64,000 nucleotides of DNA, taken from Ridgeia piscesae (taxonomy: Eukaryota; Annelida; Polychaeta; Sabellida; Siboglinidae). The position numbers and the translations under genes were made by a program. This document shows, in pieces, positions 24,010 to 35,416 of this stretch; the stretch's first letter is position 1, and every line of letters starts with the position of its first letter. Below the pieces are notes generated by a model. That model saw nothing but the letters and a program-made list of their open reading frames with translations, had not been told where the DNA came from and did not search any database. Location: positions 137,501-201,500 of the forward strand of contig JAODUO010001324.1 of the NCBI GenBank assembly GCA_025642075.2, read 5' to 3'.

Positions 24010-24688
24010 AGTATGGCTGATCATGCTTTGCATGATATTTCGTATGGGCTACGGGAGCAAGCTTTCCTTGATTATAACACCGGAATCTTATTGTCATGTT
24101 TGGGCAGTTACATCTCGCTGGAACAGTTATGGGCGCAGTTGGAAACATTATGTGGAACAGTGATGCTGAAGACATCTTTATAGAAACTGGTTTTTGCAAG
24201 CAAATAACGGCTAACAAAGGCTTTGCTTCAGCAGGAGTTACTACCAGAGTATGCGCGAACACATTACTAAGGAAAGCAATGACTAACCTACACACGGATG
24301 CATTTGAACAATGGTATCTGGAAAGAAATGGCGATGCACAACTCAGTGGTCTGGTTGATAACTAGCAAAACATTTGGGATATACTGGGCACATTGGATCA
24401 AACACTAATGAAAGTCGGTTCCTTTTGATCCAAACTATTTGATCAGATGGTCATTTACGATGAGGAAAGCAAGACGTCACCTACCCAGGTCTTCAGGAGA
24501 ATCTACATCACGATTATTGACATTCTTCTCAGGTGCATGGCATCTCACCGTGCAGGCAATTAGGAAAGAGTTTGGCTTATTCTATAGTAACATGTTCCCA
24601 TTTCTTGTTGCTGCTGATCAGCGCAACTACATTTATTCGCTGCTACTGTGCCAAAAGGAAATGAACAACCTGAAGAACCCAGAACCAC

Positions 24689-24781
<93 letters not shown>

Positions 24782-25345
24782 TTATAAAATATATATGTTG
24801 TGCGAAAAAAGCTGGGTTATTCAAAGGTGTCACCTTTGATACGGCTCATGACGATACATACAACAGAGATGTGAAGTAAAGTGCGAGAGGGTTTATTTAG
24901 ATAACCCTAGATGCAGAAGTAGAAGTGACAGCTGATCAAAGAAGTTGATACGCATTCTTTAACAGAAAGATGCCTCTATTGAGGAAACCATCGGAGAATA
25001 TGAATGTTCTAAGGCACTGCAAGCTATGGTTGAGTCAAACGGATCGATTCATCATGGCTGTATGACAGAATGGTTGACAGCTGTGCTGGAAGAGACTCAC
25101 TTGAAGAAGGAGGAGAAATTACCAGATGGTTTGGTTGGAATATGGGTGCCACCCATTTGCAGTTAGTATCTTTGACGGTGCTGCCATTACCAAAACTTAC
25201 ACAATCGCTTGTAAATTGCGTGTCGCCAGCAAATGCACTCGTAATTGTTATTGCGCTAAACTCCATATTCCATATGACGTGTTTACTGCTTGCAAATGCA
25301 GCGGGAACGATATCAAATGTGGTCGAGTAATGCCTGTTCGGTCTC
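24010..25345 (+). pseudogene. Broken member 1 of an uncharacterised invertebrate multicopy protein family
   Basis: Reads in several frames. 24096-24365 has GTVMGAVGNIMWNSDAEDIF. A second frame near 24440-24690 has LFYSNMFPFLVAADQRNYIY and CQKEMNNLKNPEPHN. After two (TA)n tracts (24690-24778), a weakly coding stretch leads to DGAAITKTYTIACKLRVASK and CTRNCYCAKLHIPYDVF with further cysteines (25170-25320). The block order (VG.IM..SG.ED, AxxQxNY, Cys-rich tail) matches large uncharacterised proteins repeated in many invertebrate genomes. The AxxQxNY block is shared with the longer relic at 30065-32591. No function is established. It is dead here: frameshifts, microsatellite insertion and missing middle. 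Confidence 0.55.
24690..24778. repeat. Two adjacent (TA)n tracts inside the pseudogene
   Basis: Alternating TA interrupted once by ttag at 24729-24732; located inside member 1 of the multicopy protein family. Confidence 0.9.
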
Positions 25346-26622
25346 TTGTTGAAAATAATGGCTGTGACAAGAGTGATCCAGATAACTCAGAACAATGTTT
25401 AAGATGTGATAGAGTAACACCTTTATGTGTTTTTATTTCGAATAATGCGTGTTATCATAATGTTATATTGTCTTAACAAACATCGCATTAATAACAGCAG
25501 TAGGCATTCTATTCTGTCTTTACTAGTGTGACGGAAATCGGAATGGAATTCATAGATTGTGTCATTTGCACGTTCCTTAGGAAGACATACACTATTAAAG
25601 ACATAATACATCTCCGTAAAGAACGTGAAAATGACAGAATCAACGAATTCCACTCCGATTTGCGTCAGGTCACAATTGCATAATACTGAGGGCGATGTGT
25701 TTATGTTTGCCTTGTGAACGTTTATTTTACTATTGCTTTGCAATATTCAGTAGGTATCTGAATGTACATAATTTTGATATATTACACAAATATATTGATT
25801 CCATATTAAGGTAATTATAACTCTTTTTGTGTGATGTCAGCTGCGAAACCGAACTGATTTTTCGATATACTGTCCAATATTTTGTATGTGGCTTCCTAAA
25901 CAATAAACGTATAAGTACGATATTACCACACATATTAGTCCTAGTTATTCCTGATATGTTTATACTACGTGTGGAAACAGAAATAAATGCAACGCGGCAA
26001 TTAATAGACCACATATAGCCACGAGTGTAAGTGCAATTTTTGGAGTGAGGTACCCGGAGTTGAGAGGGATGCCCTCTGGATAATAATTAAAGAAGATTTA
26101 AAGTTTAGACAACAACACGGCACCCAAAACTTGCACGACGTGTCCACTTCGACCACGACTATTGCCGCCCTCGCCGATATTCTAAATTCTGCCACTTTTA
26201 AAGAAACTGGGCCTAGTAGGAAACCACTCCCAGGAAATGTCTTTAACAAGTAAAACATCGAAACGTGCAGTATGGAAGTTTATGGAACTGTGGTTCTACG
26301 CATGCATGGTTTCATGTCGTCAAACTGTGGGGGTGAGGGTGTATCGCCCATATGAGGGGAGGGGGTCAGCATATATTTGCATACTTCCTATTTCCGGTTG
26401 AATCTGAAAAACGAACATGCTCACAAAGTGAAGTTAAGGTCAATGCCAGTTTCCTGCTATGAGCGCTTAGCTATCAACTACCATCCTGTTCCGATTCTCT
26501 CCCAAAATTACTCTTTTTGAAGTGGACATCAAACACCGCGCCTCCGAACGCAAGTATAAACATATCGTTTAGATCCTGTTTCGCGTCCATACTGATGTCT
26601 ACCATATGCTTGCTTCAAATTC

Positions 26623-26629
<7 letters not shown>
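25346..26629. other. No recognised gene
   Basis: AT-rich. A weak inverted similarity links 25525-25565 (cggaatggaattcatagatt...gtcatttgc) with 25625-25675 (aatgacagaatcaacgaattcc), so a degenerate foldback may be present. No coding evidence. Confidence 0.3.

Positions 26630-26691
<62 letters not shown>
26630..26691. repeat. (TA)n microsatellite
   Basis: About 62 bp alternating TA. Confidence 0.95.
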
Positions 26692-26694
<3 letters not shown>

Positions 26695-26754
26695 AATGTA
26701 ATGGTAATTATCTAGTATTACACTGTGATTAATAATAATTAACTAAATTAACTA

Positions 26755-27125
26755 AACCAGCCAGTGCAGGTGTGTTACAATATGCCAATATATGGAGAGC
26801 TAGGCAGATACCCACTGTCAGTAAAGCAGAGAATGGTTTGTTATTGGAAAAAACTATTAAAAACCAGCAAGAAAGAAATTTAATAAGATCATAATCTTAT
26901 AAAATCTTTATTATAAAGATGTACGCTTCTTACCCTGAAGTAAATGTATTAGTAACATCATTTAAGAAATGTGAATGTGATCAATTTAAGCACCTATGGC
27001 ACAGTAGAATTACAAATGATAATAATGTGATGTATCAACTATTTAAGATATCACATTGTAAAGATTTGTATATCGAAATCCTTCCTGAACATTTAAAGCT
27101 ACTCCCTCCACTCATTCGCGTAAAA
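26755..27125 (+). pseudogene. LINE-like ORF2 C-terminal fragment
   Basis: Two frames give MPIYGELGRYPLSVKQRMVC and later CDQFKHLWHSRITND, LFKISHCKDLYIEILPEHLK. The sequence (PxYGELGRYPL...xYxxFKxxxxxExYLxxLxxH) is a common C-terminal block of invertebrate non-LTR retrotransposons. Its 3' end runs into the outer edge of arm B (27068 onward), so it is partly duplicated in arm C. Confidence 0.5.
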
Positions 27126-29629
27126 ATCGTTTGCTCCTAGCGATTTTTAGTAATTTCTCAAACAGCGGAGGTATCAAATACTCCCTAATGATTGCTTAGT
27201 TGGTTAATGCAAACATGTTACTTCTTTTTTCTGAAATTAATAAAATATATAGGAACTATTTCGATTTTCGTTTCGATAGAACCCGATCGAAACTCTACGA
27301 AACCTAACTATGGAAATGGAGATTTGAGCGGAATACGCTTTAGTCTTCACGCGAACGAGACTTGGGGGGCGAGATTGACCTTCAACCTGTCGAGTTGTTT
27401 ACATTTATGAACAACGAGTTTAGGCACAAACATGATTTTTATATGCCACCAACACGGCAAATTAAGCAGACAGACAGTATCGACGCATGATTGAGAAAGA
27501 ATATGGAACTAAGCAGTGAATAGCATGACTTCGGAACAGTGACAGTCTCAGTGCCCTGGCTTTGCAAGCTACGGACACCGTGCCCGTGGGCCGGCGAACT
27601 GTCACTGACTACAGTCAACATGCAGCGTTCGCACAGATGTTCTTCCAGATAGGTTAGTAATTACGAATTGCTCAGCTATAATCACGTATATATATATATT
27701 TACGCGTACGAGTATACATCATTGATATTCCTGTTGTTTTTATTAAATTTGTGTTATTGTTTACCTTCAACCTTAGCGCTTATTCAGCCAATGCCATGGT
27801 ACGACAAAATACCAAGGTATGGCTATGCTACGAGTATGACTACGCCAGGCATAGACTATGGCCTAGATGACTACGACATGTCGGTGATTTATTATAATAC
27901 TGTAACTAATGTTTATGTCACATATGGTATGTAGCAGGTTAATATTCCAAGGCTAAGATTAATTAGGCTTAATTAGCCTAATAGTAGCTATAGGTATATA
28001 ATGTAAATGCATTATAAGTGATCCGTAACAGTTGTACTTAGGCCTTCGTTATACTTATTCATAATGACAATATTATAATATTATAGTTATAATAATAATT
28101 TAATACGTTAAGCAATGATGATAATTTAATACGTATATTTAATATGTATATACATATTATTTTAATTTATTAGTAACATTAATGTAATAAAATAACAAGA
28201 TATTGCTTGCATTTGGAAGCCTGGGAGGTGATCGTTCATAACATTGCATTTTTTTCAAGTACATTAAAATTCAAATGTGTCACATTTTCAGAACTTGAGG
28301 TATCATCACCATAGGGCATGCTAAAAAGCTCATCACCTCAGGTAAATGAGTGTTGTAATATACACTAATTTACTCTCTCAACAACCCTTTTATAAAAATA
28401 TTACAGATGTATGTCATGTGTGAATCCAAGGGGCCTGGGGCCCTGTGGATGTGCCTCCTACATTGTAGGAATTTGGTATGCCTGCAAACTTTTTTATAAT
28501 AGGTCAATGCTAATGTGCCTCAATATTGTTTGAAATATGACCCAGTTTAAGTGATAATAATAAGTTGTGGCATTTTCCGATATCACCACTCCAGATGAGA
28601 CAGTGGAAGCTGAAGCTATTAGGCCGGGAGCCAGGTCCAGGTCTCAGGATGTTTTCTGCTAAGTTTTTTTCACTATACTTTCCTGTTAACCTATGCCGTG
28701 GGCCATCGCAAGTTTGTAATGACCACTCCCAAGTCGGGGCCTTTTGCCCTCAGAGGGCCAAAAAAACGTTTTTCGGGCCTACAATTAGGTATATTCAAAT
28801 ATTGTGTCACGGTGGCATCAGAAACAGACATAGAAACACCATATTTGGCAGAAAGCATCTTCAGATAGTAGGGAAGGCTACCATGTATGATTTAGGGGCT
28901 TTCCACAAACCAATTCCATAACTTGAGCCATTGCGTCCCAAAAATGATGAATAATCGTCCTCCGCGTGACACGTTCCTGTTAGAAATTAATATTTACAAG
29001 CCTTTCGAAATGAACGACATAGACTCTTTTCCAAATAGAAACCTTCCCAATGCCATAAGCTTCTATTTGATACCAAGATGATCTCTCTATCTTGGAAATT
29101 GTGCCCGCTGTGGGTGAAAAGCCTAACGTACCCCCTAAATCTCTGAAATATCAGTTATCGGATGCCGGGTCTTCTAATGTGCTACCATCTTTAATTTTTG
29201 GACAATAACCTTGATCTTTATGTTGATTTAATGTTTATCAGTGTTGTTCAAGTTTACTGTGCATATTTGAATTCTATATAAGGTTCAAGGTCAATTGATT
29301 TTACCCCCACGCAGGACTGCGTGGACGCAGAAATCAAGCTATGCTTGGCCATGTGGCATGTAGTACCTCGTGTTGAAGGCCTGCACGTCTAGATGTCGAT
29401 TCTAGACTTTGTCTCTTCATATAATCAAGTATCCGTATATGTGATTGGGTATGTACGTAGTTAATAATGCGCGTACTGTAGTATTAGTTTATCTAATAAA
29501 ACCAAATGATACGGAAAAGAGAGCCTTCGAATGATTTTCCATATATTATTTTATTGTACAGTACACTACAGGTTTGCGTAAAAGCAGAAGAATGCAGGCA
29601 GACTAATTACAGTTGTATGCAACCATGGT
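27068..29629 (-). repeat. Arm B, left inverted repeat (about 2.56 kb)
   Basis: The reverse complement of this segment matches arm C (32838-35416) along its whole length, with occasional substitutions and short indels. Outer ends: gtatatcgaaatcc (27068) against ggatttcgatatac (ends 35416). Inner ends: gttgtatgcaaccatggta (29611-29629) against taccatggttgcatacaac (32842-32860). The arm holds no recognised gene. An open frame at 27668-27934 (NLCYCLPSTLALIQPMPWYD) is preserved in C but broken in A, which is not evidence of coding. Confidence 0.9.
27120..27151. repeat. Terminal stem-loop of the A/B/C repeat family
   Basis: taaaaatcg...cgattttta forms a 9-bp stem around a loop of about 11 nt, 25-30 bp inside the family terminus. 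The same hairpin is at 35334-35362 in arm C and, slightly degraded, at about 20990-21018 in copy A. Confidence 0.6.
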
Positions 29630-30064
29630 AGTGAAATCCATCATTAACATCAGATCATAAAACTATAGAGGAATTCTACACCGAACTAAGTACCATAATT
29701 CTCACCACGCCGAAAGATGTAACAGGTATATGAAGAATGGGCAGCATCAACAATGACCATATAGACATCGATATGCTAAAAACAGGAAACATTACCTTCT
29801 CTAAGACACCAAGTGTGTATAACAAAGACGAATACTACACAATAGAAGAATGCAAAGATGGTGCTAATCTTCATGAAATGAAATACAAAATATACAAAGA
29901 ACTACAAAAAGATATCTTATCAAACACATATAAAGTAGTCTAAAAAATGCAACTGAACGGCTTGAAAAGATATTCGACAAATAACACCTAAGAGAGCAAT
30001 CTGCATTTAGATGCAGATACTCAGTAACAGAGTACATCCATGTCACTTCAAATCCAGATGATGA
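29630..30064 (+). other. Unassigned segment between arm B and the multicopy-family relic
   Basis: An open frame at 29737-29943 (MGSINNDHIDIDMLKTGNIT..., 68 codons) with upstream EEFYTELSTIILTTPKDVTG (29669-29728, same strand) loosely resembles an endonuclease-domain stretch of RTE-type LINEs. The resemblance is weak and I do not call it. Confidence 0.25.
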
Positions 30065-32591
30065 TTAATTGTCATCGTACTCATCGTTCTCGTCCTCGTC
30101 ATAACCATCAACAGTCTGGATTTCTTCTGTGATTTCTTCGTCATTTCTATTCTCTTCTAAGATATAAACTAGAACCATCGGAATGATGTCCCCCTCGAAC
30201 CAAAGTGGTTCCAGTTTTCCCGCTTCTGTGACAATATAACCATGGTCAAGAGGGGACGGTATTTCTGGAAAATTATCAAGAGCCCTGCGTCAGATACATA
30301 CATGGAAATTGACTCTCTTGGTGTGCTGGGCGAGAACCCGTCTGCATGGGGGAAATGTGGAGAGATCAATGGAGAGACCAGGCCGAAGGTCGACGTTTGA
30401 ACCGCATATGTTCTTGACCTTGATCTCTCTAGCCACATCAACTTGCTTCACTGGCGGTCCAACCCCATACAAGCGACACGTAAATTCCTCGATGACATTG
30501 ATAATGTGATCATCATCAAGCGTCCACGTCAAACTCACTGCAGCAAATATGTGTATAAGTTCTGGCTCAGTAATTTCATTGGTCTTACTTTTCCTTTGCC
30601 TTTGAAAGCTGAAGTGCAATCAGCACCAGTGAAGGCCTGCAAGGCCAACAGAGCTGCGATGTGTTCTTGGGAATAGTTATCAGCCAACTGGCTGATGATG
30701 ATCAACTTCTCTCCTGTCTGTATCCATAAGATTGTCGACCGTGAACGATTTTGCAAAATAGAGAAGTATAAAGAAGATGTCAGAGTCCTTCGCTCAGACC
30801 CTGATGGTCTTGATATGAGACATTGTAGTTAGGATGTACTTTACGTAGATGATAATTCTCACATCAGTGTCTTCATGGCCGGAGCAGATCTCTGGTAGAT
30901 GTTCCACCGATGTCACTCCACCAAGGCAAGCTAGCTTGAACGCTTGACCCCTGCGATGAAGATGATTGGCCTTCGAACAATCTCTTCCACCGTAAACAAG
31001 AGCTCCAGTGCTCGAGAAGAAGATGTATAAACGACTTCTTGTTTTCATCATTTGTGAGGAAGGCTTTCCAGTCGACAGGTCGACGAATGTTCAGTACCTC
31101 AACGATGAACTTTTCACCACACCCTCTCCGATCCCGTTCAGCCGACTTTGGTGAGTGGAACCGATCGACATAACTGTCTGTACTGAAAATTGTTTCAGCT
31201 GCACCAGGCAGACTACCGAAGATTCGTAGTGATATCGTTTTCATTGTCGGGGAACATCTTTCATATGGAAGGAAGAGTTGCCGTCTTGAATGAGGGCGCA
31301 TTCATTAGGATCAGGCAGCAGTGCGCAGACGTTATCAGCATCTTTGATCAGGTAGTTCATCCCTTGCGCTTTGTTGATTTTCGCAAAGAACCCATCGATC
31401 GTCGCCATTGAATATGGCGTCAGAGTGAGGGGATAGGTCATCAGATCTCAGATGCTTACTTGCAGCCCAAGGACTTGCGACTTGACGAAAATCTGAAAGA
31501 TGAACCCACTTGTGGCCTTGTACTGGATCACCTTCTGTTTCGATGCGATAAGCTTTTTTCAGGTGCGGTGGAAGCCATCGTCTTGAACTTGTTCCTTTTG
31601 ATAGGGTCGAAAAACGGGACTGTCTTTGTGAGAAGTCGATCCCGGATGAATCCTTCTTTTTGTGCTTTACCATTTTTAAGAGCGTTCAACACATCATGAC
31701 GTACTTCTTCTGGCATAGCTGCTCCTGAAGACAAGCTGGTCAGTGGATGAGAACTATCGAGATGAAATGGGTTGACAAAGCTTTGAAAAGCTTTGACCGT
31801 TCGCTTTACCTGATCCTCGGACCGAGAGATGTCACGTGGTCTTAGGTCTCTTTGCTGCCTCTCTGTATCGCTGCCTGTCCGATCAACCATATTCCACATT
31901 GCCTCCACAAACTCTCCCTTGGCATGCGGAGTCAACATGTGACATTGACTCGCTTCATAATTACTGGTGATACCGTTGATTCCAGCAGAATATGTACCAG
32001 AACCTGATTTAGACTTGCGCCACTTCATAGCTGTCTCTTCTATTGTTTTGTCAGTGTGGCAGCGGTTGCCTGGAGTCTGCGATCTGGCAACACTGATAGC
32101 ACCAGCACGTAGTAGTTTCTCTGAACCAGGGTGCGTTTTCTCAATGTGTTCTAGAAAGTGGCCGTAATAAGTGAGAAATCGAGCGTAATTCTGCTGATTT
32201 GCGCAGAAAATAGGTCTGGCATGAGGCTTATGGCAGACTTGTACCTGTCGTAGTCGTTCGTATTGATTGCGTTGTTCAATGACAAGACGAGCCAGATGCA
32301 ATCCACGTATTCGAGCCAGAAGCGCCCAGTTTCTCCCAGTTCTCCATTTCTCACTGTTTCTCTGAACTTCTTGTATTTGCCTATATGACCAGTCACATCG
32401 GCTGAGGACAGAACTACTGCGAGAGAAGACTCTCTCGGGCTCAGTTTCTCGAGAGAGGCAGTGCCTTGAGGAGAGAGTGATTCATGGGTTTCAACGTATT
32501 TGTCGTAAAGGAGTCTCTCCAGGGCCTCCAGTATGGACTTGGGTGTGTTCATTGCCCTATTCCAATTCTTCCCTTCGATTACCCCAGACAT
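30065..32591 (-). pseudogene. Broken member 2 of the multicopy family, with FEN/PIN-nuclease-like C-terminal motifs
   Basis: Minus-strand relic lying between arms B and C, about 840 codons in eight or so frame segments. N-terminal part from MSGVIEG (32591) to YKSAISLMPDLFSAQ; frameshift near 32203; FCANQQNYARFLTYYGHFLE and ISRSEDQVKRTVKAFQSFVN (to 31528); MTYPLTLTPYSMATIDGFF and NSSFHMKDVP (31441-31241); STDSYVDRFHSPKSAERDRR and PVDWKAFLTNDENKKSF (about 31200-31050); SGHEDTDVRIIIYVKYI, DSDIFFILLYFAKSFTVDNL, LLALQAFTGADCTSAFKGKG (about 30880-30590); EIPSPLDHGYIVTEAGKLEP and WFEGDIIPMVLVYILEE, ending in an acidic tail and TAA at 30067-30065. The acidic triad order (EDTD, DSD, GAD) resembles a PIN/FEN metal-dependent nuclease. 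Nuclease function is inference; family membership is recognised from the block order. Confidence 0.6.
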
Positions 32592-32604
32592 TGAGCATGT
32601 AGTT

Positions 32605-32709
32605 GTTGAACGTTGAACGTTGAACGTTGAACGTTGAACGTTGAACGTTGAACGTTGAACGTTGAACGTTGAACGTTGAACGTTGAACGTTGAACGTTGA
32701 ACGTTGAAC
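32605..32709. repeat. (GTTGAAC)n heptanucleotide array
   Basis: About 15 near-perfect copies of GTTGAAC directly next to the hairpin at 32708-32837. On the minus strand all frames stay open (NVQRSTF, 7 codons per three units), making an artificial N-terminal extension of the neighbouring relic. The unit matches the base of the hairpin (cttgaacgttg), suggesting it arose from there. Confidence 0.95.
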
Positions 32710-32837
32710 TTGAACGTTGTTGGCAAAATATACTGTCTGGGTAGTGGATGGACCGAAGTGGCCTTGGAAACGAAACTTCAAGGCCACTTCGGTCCATCCA
32801 CTACCCAGACAGTATATTTTGCCAACAACGTTCAAGT
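32708..32837. repeat. Perfect 59-bp-arm hairpin, 12-nt loop
   Basis: Left arm 32708-32766, loop gaaacgaaactt 32767-32778, right arm 32779-32837. I compared the arms base by base and found no mismatch. It abuts the inner end of arm C on one side and the heptamer array on the other. Confidence 0.95.
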
Positions 32838-35416
32838 ACGTACCATGGTTGCATACAACTGTAATTAGTCTGCCTGCATTCTTCTGCTTTTACGCAAACC
32901 TGTAGTATATTGTACAATAAAATAATATATGGGAAATAATTCGAAGGCTCTCTTTTCCGTATCATTTGGCTTTATCAGATAAACGAATATTACAATACGC
33001 GCATTATTAATCACGTACATTCTCAAACACACATACTTGATTATATAACGAGTATAGAATCGACATCTAGATGTGCAGGGCTTCAATACGAGGCACTACA
33101 TGCCACATGGCCAAGCATAGCTTGATTTCTGCGCCCACGCAGTCCCTGCGTGGGGGTAAAATCAATTGAGCATGAACATTTATCGTTAACACGACCTTGA
33201 CCTAATGTAGAATTCAAATATGCACAGTAAACTTGAACAACACTGATAAACATTAAATCAACCTAAAGATCAAGGTTATTGTCCAAAAAATAAAGATGGT
33301 AGCACATTAGAAGACCCAACATCCAATAACTGAAATTTCAGTGATTTAGGGGGTACGTTAGGCTTTTCACCCTCAGCGGGCACAATTGTCAAGATACATA
33401 GGTCAATTTGGTACGAAATAGAAGCTTATGGCCTTGGGGCGTTTTCTATTTGGAAAAGAGTCTATGTCGTTCATTTCGAAAGGCTTGTAATTATTAATTT
33501 CTAACAGGAACGTGTCACGCGGAGGACGATTTGTCATCATTTTTGGGACGCAATGGCTCAAATTATGGAATTGGTTTGCGGAACGCCCCGATATCATACA
33601 CGGTAGCCTTCCCTACTATCTGAAGTTGCTATATGCCAAATATGGTGTTTCTATGTCTGTTTCTGACGCCACCGTTACACAATATTTGAATATACCTAAT
33701 TTTAGGCCCGAAAAGGGGGTTTTGGCCCAATGAGGGCAAAAGGCCCCGAGTTGGGAGTGGTCATTACAAACTTGCGATGGCCCACGGCATAGGTTAACAG
33801 GAAATTATAGTGAAAAAAACTTAGCAGAAAACATCCTGAGACCTGGACCTGGCTCCCGGCCTAATAGCTTCAGCTTCCACTGTCTCATCTGGAGTGGTGA
33901 TATCGGAAAATGCCACAACTTATTATTATCACTTAAACTGGGTCATATTTCAAACAATATTGAGGCACATTAGCATTGACCTATTATAAAAAGTTTGCAG
34001 GCATACCAAATTCCTACAATGTAGGAGGCACATCCACAGGGCCCCAGGCCCCTTGGATTCACACATGACATACATCTGTACAATTTTTATAAAAGGGTTG
34101 TTGAGAGAGTAAATTAGTGTATATTACAACACTCATTTACCTGAGGTGATGAGCTTTTTAGCATGCCCTATGGTGATGATACCTCAAGTTCTGAAAATGT
34201 GACACATTTGAATTTTAATGTACTTGAAAAAAATGCAATGTTATGAACGATCACCTCCCAGGCTTCCAAATGCAAGCAATATCTTGTTATTTTATTACAT
34301 TAATGTTACTAATAAATTAAAATAATATGTATATACATATTAAATATACGTATTAAATTATCATCATTGCTTAACGTATTAAATTATTATTATAACTATA
34401 ATATTATAATATTGTCATTATGAATAAGTATAACGAAGGCCTAAGTACAACTGTTACGGATCACTTATAATGCATTTACATTATATACCTATAGCTACTA
34501 TTAGGCTAATTAAGCCTAATTAATCTTAGCCTTGGAATATTAACCTGCTACATACCATATGTGACATAAACATTACATAGTTACAGTATTATAATAAATC
34601 ACTGACATGTCGTAGTCATCTAGGCCATAGTCTATGCCTGGCGTAGTCATACTCGTAGCATAGCCATACCTTGGTATTTTGTCGTACCATGGCATTGGCT
34701 GAATAAGCGCTATGGTTGAAGGTAAACAATAACACAAATTTAATAAAAACAGCAGGAATATCAATGATGTGTACTCGTACGCGTAAATATATTTATACGT
34801 GATTATAGCTGAGCAATTCGTAATTACTAACCTATCTGGAAGAACATCTGTGCGAACGCTGCATGTTGACTGTAGTCAGTTACAGTTCGCTGGCCCACGG
34901 GCACGGTGTCCGTAGCTTGCAAAGCCAGGGCACTGAGACTGTCACTGTTCCGAAGTCATGCTATTCACTGCTTAGTTCCATATTCTTTCTCAATCATGCG
35001 TCGATGCTGTCTGTCTGCTTAATTTGCCGTGTTGGTGGCATATACAAATCATGTTTGTGCCTAAACTCATTGTTCCTAAATGTAAACAACTCGACAGGAT
35101 GAAGGTCAATCTCGCCCCCCAAGTCTCGTTCGCGTGAAGACTAAAGCGTATTCCGCTCAAATCTCCATTTCCATAGTTAGGTTTCGTAGAGTTTCGATCG
35201 GGTTCTATCGAAACGAAAATCGAAATAGTTCCTATATATTTTATTAATTTCAGAAAAAAGAAGTAACATGTTTGCATTAACCAACTAAGCAATCATTAGG
35301 GAGTATTTGATACCTCCGCTGTTTGTGAAATTACTAAAAATCGCTAGGAGCAAACGATTTTTACGCGAATGAGTGGAGGGAGCAGCTTTAAATGTTCACG
35401 AAGGATTTCGATATAC
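32838..35416 (+). repeat. Arm C, right inverted repeat (about 2.58 kb)
   Basis: Inverted partner of arm B. From tagcttcagcttcc (33864) to the common terminus at 35391 it is also homologous to copy A in direct orientation. The last 25 bp (35392-35416) are shared with B only, so the inverted duplication extends past the element boundary into flanking sequence. Open frames (33512-33733; 34863-35102) have inconsistent counterparts in the other copies and are not called as genes. Confidence 0.9.

Noticed and set aside
27668..27934. Small secreted protein (NLCYCLPSTLALIQPMPWYD...)
   Set aside because: Preserved in arms B and C simply because they are recent copies; copy A breaks the frame with an insertion.
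32605..32709. Telomere-like heptamer array
   Set aside because: GTTGAAC is not a known telomeric unit and the array is short and tied to the adjacent hairpin.
32557..32835. N-terminal extension of the minus-strand relic with NVQRSTF repeats
   Set aside because: The extension is the heptamer array read through; family similarity begins only after MSGVIEG.
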